This document shows positions 24,871 to 48,323 of a stretch of 64,000 nucleotides of DNA, one piece after another. The notes beneath the pieces were generated by a model. That model was given only the letters and a program-made list of their open reading frames with translations, was not told where the DNA came from and searched no databases. The position numbers and the translations under genes were made by a program. Position 1 is the stretch's first letter, and each line of letters opens with the position of its first letter. The DNA is from Protonemura montana (taxonomy: Eukaryota > Arthropoda > Insecta > Plecoptera > Nemouridae), in the NCBI GenBank assembly GCA_947568835.1, contig OX387604.1:1572001-1636000 (forward strand), in the 5' to 3' direction.

Positions 24871-27800
24871 TATGCTTGGTTTAACGATAGTCAAATCACA
24901 AAATATTGTCTCTCACACGCGCAAAAAATAACCATCAACACACGCCAGCCAGCAGCCAGCCCGCACTAGCACTACGCAGTGTTTCGTAATGGCGAGCTTT
25001 GGCGGGAAACAGCTGAAGTTTTCTGGCACGGTTGTACAACTGGGTGTATCAATACGCATTCCCGGTTCGGGTTGTAAACACGTTCATCGAAGATCACCAC
25101 TTATGTTCATATCATTGAATAATTATTTGAATCATTTGAAATGGTAAATGTATCACAATGTATTATATGCGTAGCGATATGAAATAGCCGACTAAACACC
25201 TGGTACTAGTTGGCTGTCTCGCGGAGTTGGACGAGTGATGAGTAAACTGGACGGGCGGGAAGTATCCGATCAACATCTGCCAGCTGTGGCCGGCTAGCCT
25301 CGCACAGGGTCATTGTCTGCAGCGCCAGCAAATATTCCCCTCCTAGCCTCAAACTTCACTATTATTCAGCCCAGCTGGTAGATTTATTGAACATAGCACC
25401 AGCAACATACACACTAAAAATAATGAAATTATTGTTCTCTTAATGTCATTTTAAATAGTTAAATACTGAAGCTCTTCAGTAAAAAGCTAGTGTAATAAAA
25501 GGCGAAATTTCTATGGTAAAAATTTCGTTTCAGACCGAAAATATTGTATAACTCACACAAAATTGGTCACAGGCAATGCATACCATGCCATCTACCCGAC
25601 AAACTAGCAGCTAACCGAAGCAACGGCTCTAAATTTGAATTAAGCGGTAAGCATTTAGCACTTGGCATTATTCTGAGTAATTTGAAAACACGAGGACTTT
25701 AATCATTAATTGGAACGATCCGATCGATACTTGATCAAGGCAACATTATAAATGTTTTTAAATGTTTGTATGTTATAATACAGACATGTTATTTAAGAGA
25801 AGAAATATTTTAGTTTTTAAAGAATGATGACGACCTTTTCCACACTTCTTACTCTGAAAAAAATCTCAAATCAGATGAGAATCAAAAAATGAAATCAGAG
25901 TTGTGCCATGGTTGTATGGGTCGACACAAATCTAATCACAAAATAAATTAGTCGAGGCTAAACAGATGTATCCATCCCATTAAAACCTTCATAACTTAAA
26001 TTAAATGACAAAAATGCATTACCAATATCTAATATTTTCTAAACAAGTAATTTTTTAACAAAATATGTTTTATTCACAGAAGCCTGTACGTAGTGCTGTG
26101 TTCTGGGTGTGAAGCACCTTTGTACATAGTATTTGAAGTCTCCTAATTTTCTTAAAATAGTATTTTTTTTATAAATTAAGAAAAACAAGGGTCTCAAAGC
26201 CATCAAACAAATTTTAAGCAGGCCGGCACATCAGAAATTCTAAAAAAGTTTAAGAATCGCTGATCAACAACATACTTAATTCTGTGTGCGTAAGTGGGAA
26301 CAATTTTTGCAAGCAAAATTTGGTCTGTTTCCTGGTTTATAAACTCTCAATTATTGATTTAACTCTCTCTGAGAATTGAAAGCTTTTCTAACTTACTCAT
26401 TGCCATGAAACATGTTCCGAGTTACGGAGTCCTGAGCTGTCAATGTTTGCAAGTTGTCTACATTCTACAATACCTTGACCACTGAACAGTGATATCGGTG
26501 CTATTGCAATAAATTCTTTATTAAGAATATTCACTCATAAAAACTCATTACCCTCAGGACTTTGAACATCACTTAGTAGGGCAGCGGCATAGCTGAAGAA
26601 ATCAAATTGAAAAAGTGAGCTATTCAGTAAAAAAAGTGTATCAGGTTTTTAGCAGTAGGAACCAATATAGCCTGGTAAATGGGACATGGATTATTATTTT
26701 AATCCAGGTATCTCTGGCATAGCTTCTGCTGGTTTATCAAAGGAGTCCTCTAGCCATTGACTTTAAAATGGCCCCAAAATGCCAAAGTTAAAAATTAAAA
26801 ACATGGAATATCTTGCTATTCCACTGTTCACATTTAATATTAGAAAAAGGATTAGTAGGTGCTTAAGAAAAATTCAAGACAATCAACTTCATAGCCCTAT
26901 TTATTTTCATTTTTTTTTTTAATCTGGTCAAAACAAACATTTGGTTGTCAATGCCAAAGTTGACCACTCTGAACACATGCTCCATGAAGATCATAATAGC
27001 ACAATTATTGCATTGCATACAAAAATCATATATTTTTAATAAACATTTCAATATGCTCCGACTGTTGATCCAAATTTCAATACAGTTTACCATATGACAA
27101 AAATAATCATTATTTTATTTTTCATCATCATTCTTACTTTTCAATTGAAATCATCATCATTAAGGTATTGTAGTAGAGTAATTTTTGGTAACAATTATGC
27201 AAATCGATTTGCGTGATTGTTCCAAAAAATTCCAGTGGCAAACAGCACTATTGTAGGCAGCAAAAATATCTGCCTGGTTTAAGAACTGCTTATAAGTAAA
27301 TTTAAAGAAAAATCGTTCGTTGGCATCGATCAAATAATTGTCAACATTGCCAAAGTGTTAATACTAAATGTACGTGGAACTTCGACACAACCTGAGCATT
27401 CTACATCGAAGTACACCAGGACCATATTGACCGGTCCAAAGTATAGGAGTGAAAGAACTCTATTCCTTGTGCAGAGAGATTAGCTACCCACAGATCCACA
27501 GCAGTAGCCTGCATCACACACAAGAATATTGCTGCTGAATATTGAACATGACTGGTGCCAAATATTAATTAAGCAATAAAACGTGGCTAAAAATATACGG
27601 TAAACATGTAGCTAAAAAAAAAGAAAGGCCAAACCAGAGTATGTCAATGACTCACAATCATTGCAAATTTGTCTGGGGATTTAAATGTAACAATCAGTGC
27701 TTCATTTATGTATCAAGATGGGTTCCCTAACTGCTCGACACATTTAGAGAAGTGATTTCTGCAGCAGTTGGTGCAATTGGCAAGAAAATCCAATAGATTG

Positions 27801-28720
27801 CAGATAGGTACCAATTAGGTTTGGTAAGACAATTCTATAATGAAATGCAACAAGGCAACAATGCTAGGCCAGAAAATGGCACACATTTGGGATGCATTAG
27901 ATTGGTGTGAGTTGACGTATCATTTGGCCCATGAGTTATGTGTTAACTCATTATTCGAGAGGAGGCAACCGTGAATATAACATTCTCGGTTTCTCAAGTT
28001 ATCAGTCCCATTACGTCGCTGTGGCTTTACCCGACATGAGAAAAGAACAAACGTCTCCTAACGTCTTGATAACGATAGTGATTGTACTTTGTGTGGTCGC
28101 ATTAATAAATATCTGCACCGTCCAAAAGAAGGCACTTTATCGGGTCTAACACATTTACAAACGATTGATACTAATATGTTGTGTATGAAATTATCTTACT
28201 AGACTTCATTGATCAGAGGTATGTGCTCAGCAATAGCTTTACTGAACAACTAATCAGTAATCGGGTATGTAGGTATATTTCTATACACAAAAATGACATT
28301 AGTGAATGAAATTAATTGACAGTTTGCAACCATCTCTGACTCCTTTGGTTGGCTAGCATCGAAACCTTCGAAATCTCTAAAAAAAAAACTCGTGATGTCG
28401 TAACACCAACTGATTGGATCAGGCTGGTACAAAAGCTGATGGGCAGATAGTGTTTCTTGCCCTTAGATGCCATGTGGAATAGAGTTCTTCCTTCCTTTCT
28501 AACAGAACAAAGTAGGGCATGAAAGCTACTTTTGTTGGGATCAGTAGCTGGCACACACTATTAGCAGCCACTATTAGCAGCCAGCACCGAACTTGTTCCA
28601 TAATTGCCTCGTCACGCTAGTTAGAATTATTGTTCATTATCACAGACTTAAGGGCGACTCTTTGGTGCAAACACGGGGAAATGGAGAGTCCGCTATCGCA
28701 CGTTCACTCACGTGGGCGCA
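24871..28720. other. Sfmbt-TFAP4 intergenic region
   Basis: It holds the TFAP4 upstream region on the left (24.87-25.4 kb, GC-richer and with E-boxes) and the Sfmbt 3' flank on the right. The middle is AT-rich with no recognisable exon. A 72-codon plus-strand frame at 27931-28149 ends in a hydrophobic segment; it is discussed separately and not called a gene. Confidence 0.5.
24998..25015. promoter_or_regulatory. TFAP4: E2F-like site abutting a CAGCTG E-box, TFAP4 promoter
   Basis: TTTGGCGGGAAA (24998-25009), a textbook E2F consensus match, is directly followed by CAGCTG (25010-25015). The pair lies about 128 bp upstream of the TFAP4 start codon. Further CAGCTG copies occur upstream at 25281 and 25372, and one lies inside intron 1 at 24445. 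This suggests cell-cycle control combined with AP-4 or other bHLH input. Confidence 0.6.
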
Positions 28721-41877
<13,157 letters not shown>

Positions 41878-42688
41878 GTTGAACTGTCGTTTGATCTCAT
41901 TTAAAACGCATCTGCCGAACAGCACTAGGTACCAAAAGATAGTTAAGCAATGTCTTAAAAAGTTTAAACGCAGTGCATCTATATAGGTTTTGAGATTTGT
42001 TGTAAAATGTTCACTGTCACAGGGGTATGTATGTATGCAAGTTAGTGGCCTAGGCTGTAGGGTAGGCTGACATCATATGTACGCTCAAATATTGCCGCAC
42101 CAGCCGCACAACGGAGTTTTGAAACTTGTCTTGACTCTTCCTCGCAAATACCCATTTAAGCAGAGGCCACTATCACAAGGTTTAGGAATAGTTAGCAAAT
42201 GATGATCTTCTATACTAATATAGACCTCATTCCCCTTTCAACTAGGCGACAATGCCAGCCAAGTGATGCCAAGCTAACGACACGAATACCTGGTCAAAAC
42301 CAAAACATTGAGTTTGTTTCCTCACGTTGGTACGTTTGATACAAAGTCCGCGAAGCTCGATATGAAATTGGAAATTTCTGCCGATTTGTTATTAAATATT
42401 TGAACCAAATCTGAATTAGACACACTTTCTACTTCATTAATATCTAGATATAGTATCTAGATACTAATATAGTACTACTAAACTAAACTACTAAACTGTT
42501 CATACTTCAAAAACGAGCTGTTAAGAGCCTGGCTAGGGTGAGTTATGAGTTATGACCCAACCACACCGGGAACGTTTCATAAGGACACATGCCGACCGCT
42601 ATTTCAAAAGTTCAACATCCTACCTCTGCCTAGTCTGTACATATACAATATTTTACAATATTTTGTTTTTACAATATATTTTTTATAC

Positions 42689-42738
42689 AATATTTTCGAT
42701 GCAATTAGACCTTTCGGTCTAATTGCATCGAAAATATT
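42689..42738. repeat. Perfect 23-bp inverted repeat with 4-nt loop
   Basis: The arms at 42689-42711 and 42716-42738 are exact reverse complements (outer end AATATTTTCGATGC, inner end ATTAGACC) around the loop TTTC. It is preceded by an AT-rich series of ACAATATTTT repeats. It lies about 0.8 kb upstream of the Sfmbt start codon. It could be a transposon end, a cruciform site or an unusual RNA hairpin. Confidence 0.9.
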
Positions 42739-42924
42739 CTACACCACACGGAATTTGCGCACGACATTGTGTATGTTTTGGTATTTATAGTTAGATTTTG
42801 CTTTTGCGATATCTTTTGTGCACATGGGTGACATGCATATTTTGGGAACGTTGAAGCAGATCGTTTGGCGGAATTAGGTTGGCAGGTAGGTCGCGAGGTA
42901 GGGTAGATAAAAGATGACTAGGGT

Positions 42925-43421
42925 TGGTATCTGGCCATGTGGAACTGGTATAATGGCGTCGGTGAATGAGTGGATGATGATGAGGATGATGATGAACGTA
43001 ATCTAGCCTGGAAGGAAGAAGGGAAAACCCGGTGCCGGCACGTGGCTTACTCTGTCGCACAGAGCCAAGGGGACCACCGGCTTAAAGTCCTTTCTGAATG
43101 ACGGTACAATGTGAACAACAAAATTCTTCCATAAATCCATGCTGTCGAGAGGTTGATAAGCAAGGCGAGTGAAGTTCCTGTACTAACTTTCATCCCTCCA
43201 ACCTCTCTCCCGAACAGAACTGGTCATGTGTATGATAGTCACCCATCCAATACCTAACCCAGCGCAGTGTTGCTTAACTTTCATCCCTCCAACCTCTCTC
43301 CCGAACAGAACTGGTCATGTGTATGATAGTCACCCATCCAATACCTGACCCAGCGCAGTGTTGCTTAACATTCATCCCTCCAACCTCTCTCCCGATCAGA
43401 ACTGGTCATGTGTATGATGGA
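42925..43421 (-). mobile_element. 5S-derived SINE with triplicated head
   Basis: The minus-strand body at 42925-43186 includes the conserved CCGGTGCCGGCACGTGGC and AAGGGGACCACCGGCTTAA blocks. The 91-bp head unit is then repeated in tandem (43187-43277, 43278-43368, and a truncated third to about 43421). Two units contain, on the minus strand, GTTAAGCAACACTGCGCTGG and ATTGGATGGGTGAC, clear 5S rRNA matches. Confidence 0.8.
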
Positions 43422-43445
43422 CACTAATCCTGAAAGGTAAAAGAT

Positions 43446-45505
43446 TAGTTCTACGGTAGGTAAATAGGTTGGTATTAGGTTGGTACTAGGTTTGTACAAG
43501 GTTGGTATTAGGTTGGTGTTAGGTTGGTACTAGGTTTGTACAAGGTTGGTATTAGGTTGGTATTAGGTTGGTACTAGGTTTGTACAAGGTTGGTATTAGG
43601 TTGGTATTAGGTTGGTACTAGGTTTGTACAAGGTTGGTATTAGGTTGGTACGAGGTTGGTATTAGGTTTGTACAAGGTTGGTACTAGGTTGGTATTAGGT
43701 TTGTACAAGGTTGGTACGAGGTTGGTATTAGGTTGGTACAAGGTTGGTATTAGGTTTGTACAAGGTTGGTATTAGGTTGGTATTAGGTTGGTACGAGGTT
43801 GGTATTAGGTTGGTACAAGGTTGGTATTAGGTTTGAACAAGGTTGGTATTAGGTTTGTACAAGGTTGGTATTAGGTTGGTATTAGGTTGGTACGAGGTTG
43901 GTATTAGGTTGGTACAAGGTTGGTATTAGGTTTGAACAAGGTTGGTATTAGGTTTGTACAAGGTTGGTATTAGGTTGGTATTAGGTTGGTACTAGGTTTG
44001 TACAAGGTTGGTATTAGGTTGGTATTAGGTTGGTACTAGGTTTGTACAAGGTTGGTATTAGGTTGGTATTAGGTTGGTACTAGGTTTGTACAAGGTTGGT
44101 ATTAGGTTGGTACGAGGTTGGTATTAGGTTTGTACAAGGTTGGTACTAGGTTGGTATTAGGTTTGTACAAGGTTGGTATTAGGTTGGTACGAGGTTGGTA
44201 TTAGGTTGGTACAAGGTTGGTATTAGGTTTGTACAAGGTTGGTATTAGGTTGGTACGAGGTTGGTATTAGGTTGGTACAAGGTTGGTATTAGGTTTGAAC
44301 AAGGTTGGTATTAGGTTTGTACAAGGTTGGTATTAGGTTGGTATTAGGTTGGTACGAGGTTGGTATTAGGTTGGTACAAGGTTGGTATTAGGTTTGTACA
44401 AGGTTGGTATTAGGTTGGTATTAGGTTGGTACGAGGTTGGTATTAGGTTGGTACAAGGTTGGTATTAGGTTTGAACAAGGTTGGTATTAGGTTTGTACAA
44501 GGTTGGTATTAGGTTGGTATTAGGTTGGTACGAGGTTGGTATTAGGTTGGTACAAGGTTGGTATTAGGTTTGAACAAGGTTGGTATTAGGTTTGTACAAG
44601 GTTGGTATTAGGTTGGTACGAGGTTGGTATTAGGTTGGTACAAGGTTGGTATTAGGTTTGTACAAGGTTGGTATTAGGTTGGTATTAGGTTGGTATTAGG
44701 TTGGTATTAGGTTTGTACTAGGTTGGTATTAGGTTGGTATTAGGTTGGTATTAGGTTGGTACTAGGTTGGTATTAGGTTGGTATTAGGTTGGTATTAGTT
44801 TGGTATTAGGTTGGTACAAGGTTGGTACGAGTTTGGTATTAGGTTTGTACAAGGTTGGTATTAGGTTGGTATTAGGTTGGTATTAGGTTTGTACAAGGTT
44901 GGTATTAGGTTTGTACAAGGTTGGTATTAGGTTTGTACAAGGTTGGTATTAGGTTGGTATTAGGTTGGTACTAGGTTTGTACAAGGTTGGTATTAGGTTG
45001 GTATAAGGTTGGTATTTGGTTGGTATTAGGTTGGTATTAGGTTGGTATTAGGTTTGTACAAGGTTGGTATTAGGTTGGTATTAGGTTGGTATTAGGTTTG
45101 TACAAGGTTGGTATTAGGTTTGTACAAGGTTGGTATTAGGTTTGTACAAGGTTGGTATTAGGTTAGTATTAGGTTGGTACTAGGTTGGTATTAGGTTGGT
45201 ACAAGGTTGGTATTAGGTTGGTATTAGGTTGGTATTAGGTTTGTACAAGGTTGGTATTAGGTTTGTACAAGGTTGGTATTAGGTTTGTACAAGGTTGGTA
45301 TTAGGTTGGTATTAGGTTGGTACTAGGTTTGTACAAGGTTGGTATTAGGTTGGTATTAGGTTGGTATTTGGTTGGTATTAGGTTGGTATTTGGTTTGTAC
45401 AAGGTTGGTATTAGGTTGGTATAAGGTTGGTATTAGGTTAGTATTAGGTTGGTATTAGGTTGGTATTAGGTTGGTATTAGGTTAGTATTAGGCAGGTACT
45501 AGATA
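43446..45505. repeat. 2-kb minisatellite, 11-bp unit GGTTGGTATTA with higher-order structure
   Basis: Roughly 185 units of the 11-mer GGTTKGTAYWA follow without interruption. Main variants are GGTTGGTATTA, GGTTTGTACAA, GGTTGGTACTA, GGTTGGTACGA, GGTTGGTACAA and GGTTTGAACAA. They are arranged in nested higher-order repeats: a 44-bp, 4-unit pattern near the start and a 99-bp, 9-unit pattern from about 43.75 to 44.6 kb. The unit length is not a multiple of three and TTAG stops occur in every frame, so it is non-coding. Confidence 0.97.
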
Positions 45506-46066
45506 GATTCTACTTCTTAAAAATCCGGGAGAGGCAAGCGTTTTTCAGTGAACTGAAATAAAGTGCGAAGTAGGAATTGACTTTAGCATCCCTCCTCCCC
45601 CGTCAATCTGAACTCATTGTTTATTCAAAACTCAGAAAACCCATTCAAAATAAATGTGTCATTTAACGGCGCCGCTCCGTGACGTGGAAGAAATTACCTA
45701 GATTCTTAGAAAGAGACAAGAGTTTTAAAAAACATCTTCGACTATTCTTAGACGCAGTGTCGCTTAATTGCAGTAAATTTATTTGCGTTGCAATATTATT
45801 ATTGTCAATTGCTCACTGAGGGGGTGAAAAGAGTCTGTGATAATGTTGCAGAGAGGATAAATTTGCATAACAAGTCAAAATGCGTGGAAACTTGAGAAGG
45901 CTGGCCAACCCTTCGCAGCCTACACACGAACAAAGTAATTATGTTTTGTTTCAGTTGTTGGATTTGTACGCTAAGGGAGCTCGTTTTTTTTTTTAGAGAC
46001 ATTTTGGTTAAAAAGCAACCAGAGTTACTCGAAATAAGTGCGCCTTCTTTTATAAATAATTTTTTG

Positions 46067-46285
46067 CGTTGTACCGTCCTTCGGAAGGGACGTTAAGCCG
46101 GTGGTCCCCTTGGTCTTCGCCAAGAGTACGCTACGTGCTGGCACAGGGTTTCCCCTTCTCCCTTCTAGGCTCGGTTAGGTTCATCATCATCCTCATAATC
46201 ATCCGCTCTTTCACCGACCAATTAGACCAGTGCCGCAGGGCCAGATGTCAAAACAGTGCGTCGTTAAACACCAATAATCGATAAA
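46067..46285 (+). mobile_element. 5S-derived SINE body, 5' truncated
   Basis: It starts at TTGTACCGTCCTTCGGAAGG and runs through GACGTTAAGCCGGTGG, TACGTGCTGGCACAGGG and CATCATCATCCTCATAATC to CAGTGCGTCGTTAAACACC. The 5S-like head is missing. Confidence 0.75.
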
Positions 46286-46914
46286 TTTATAAATCAGATG
46301 GGCGCCGAATAATCTTCTTAGTAATACATTCTTAGGGGTGGGGGGACGTTTTTATTTCGATACGCTTCAATTACCAGTATTTTTGTATTTTTAGGGATGA
46401 TGATTGGAAATAAAGTATTTTTACATAAATACTCTGATAAAAAAAAATTGTAAGTAGCTGCAAAACTTTCCATCGGTTTGATTCACATAGAAAATCTCAA
46501 TTTTCTACACACTCTTGTTGAAATACCGTAGAACATTGTTTTACCAGTTCTTACAAATAGGTTCCAAATACCGAGTACAAGAAAACCTTGAGCTTGCTGA
46601 GTCTACTCCTGGACCTCCTGAATAAATCCGGTCCTGCTGAACAGATGCTGGAGACGTCCTAACCTTCTGGATTTCATTTGTTTGGGAATAGATTTTTCTA
46701 GAATCTGCTATCTGAATCCAATCTTATCTTATCACACCCAAAAATCATAAAATCACGACTTTTTATTTTAATATTTGATTAGCGCGGATGTATGCAGCAA
46801 TTTCGAAGATAAATTTCACTCAAACCGTTCAAAGGAATTATTAATAATTTAAGATTTATTTAAGTTAAGGGAATTAACTACTATAAAGATCCTCAAACTG
46901 TTAAGTAGAAGTCA

Positions 46915-47215
46915 CTGTTTTGACAGCGTGTCCTAAAGCTCTCTTATAGTGGCGTTAGTGGAAGAAAGGGTGATGATATGGAGGATGAACTTGGCTTAAA
47001 AGGGAAGAGGGGAAACCCGGTGCCGGCACGTAGCCTACTCCTGTCGAACTGCACCAAGGGGACCGCCGTGGTAACATATCTTCTAAAGAACGGTATAACT
47101 CAAACAACATGTCCATGCTGTCGAGTGTTTGATAAGCTAAGTGAATAAAGTTGGACCTTATAAGCAAAACCATGCACATGTTTTTGCTGGTCACCTATCC
47201 AGTATGGATAGAGCG
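46915..47215 (-). mobile_element. 5S-derived SINE, diverged
   Basis: It shares the family body in reverse orientation (CTGTTTTGACAGCG, CCCGGTGCCGGCACGTAGC, CACCAAGGGGACCGCC) and a decayed head near 47200 (GGTCACCTATCCAGTATGG). It is inverted relative to the copy 600 bp to its left. Confidence 0.7.
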
Positions 47216-48220
47216 GAGCTGGAACATTTTAATGAGCTTCAAAATTCTTACAAAATAAGCACTAAGTTTTCTGAAAGATGTTATGTGAAAAGATGATTAT
47301 CTACTAAAAGAGCAGGTTATAAAAAAAACTATATATGAGACCATGGGGTGATAACAGTTTTTCGGTCTGGTCTAGTACGCCCATGTACGTTCATTTTTCG
47401 CTTGCATGTACAACCTAAAGAGCTGCAAGTTTACCAGCAAAAGCACCAAGGCTTTTCTGGGTTGAGGGAATCGGGGTTCGTTCAGATCGGGGAGGGGGGG
47501 GGGGGATGCTTTCTGACGTAAACGTCCCACGATCCTGGTCACGTGTCGTGAGGAGCTACACTCGTCTCCAGACCGCCTACCCGCCCACCCGACTACATGC
47601 CCACCCGCCCACCTATGACCACCGCGCACGCTAAAAACTGCGGCCCGTTGGCCAGCATAAGACCTGTTCGAGCTCTTCAAGAGGTTACAATCAGGCAGTG
47701 TGTTGAGTAGCACCCCGTCTCGCTGTTCCCGTTCTGCCTAGCTGCAACAATCAACCATCAAACGTCAACCTGCAACAGTCAACCGTCAATTCATTAGACG
47801 TTGATAGCCAAGCGCGGGCCGTCGACAGTTGCCAGTTGCTCCTCGCTGAAGATCTGCTACCAGTTCTGTTAGAACTTTGTGCACATCGCTTGCAAAGGTA
47901 TGATCTTAGGAAAGATCTTTCTTGGTGAAACCCACGGGGTTGTTATGAGCGTGGCAATTTTATCAGGGGTCGAAAGTCTGGGATGATTGCTTGACAAATA
48001 CTTTGTCAGTAGTGTCTACGCTCATCTGCCAGGTAGAGGTTTTTCATGGGTTGCAAATTGACCGAGAAATTCAGCAATAGCCACGCCTTTGTACTGTTTG
48101 TATCCAGAGTGATTTTATTCTATGGAATAGGTTAGACTTTGGGTTGTTGTATTGTGTATTGTTGCATTGTGAATGCTTTGATTGTGGATTGTTATTTGTA
48201 CTAAGAAGTGTTGTTACAGG

Positions 48221-48323
48221 ATGCTGGCCACGTGGCGGCTTGTGGTAGCTCTTGGATTACTCGCTCTCATCACTCAACTTGCAGCGAAAGATGCCTGGGA
48301 GAAACCGGGCTGCCACAAAGTCG
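48221..48323 (+). CDS. Gpa2: Gpa2 exon with start codon and signal peptide
   Basis: It encodes MLATWRLVVALGLL to KPGCHKV plus one base; donor GTCG|GTAAGT. A branchpoint-like TACTAAG and TTACAG acceptor lie directly upstream of the ATG. Confidence 0.93.

Larger units (their letters stand above)
41878..48220. other. Sfmbt-Gpa2 intergenic region, dominated by repeats
   Basis: The two genes are divergent across this stretch. It contains a 23-bp perfect hairpin, three 5S-SINE copies and the 11-bp minisatellite, with no recognisable exon. A GC-richer block at 47.36-47.9 kb precedes Gpa2 and may include its promoter and first non-coding exon: GCAAAG|GTATGA at 47892-47903 is a plausible donor. Confidence 0.55.

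Noticed and set aside
43187-43421. Cluster of 5S rRNA genes
   Set aside because: Only the central part of 5S rRNA matches, with clear divergence. The segments are fused to the SINE body found elsewhere without 5S homology.
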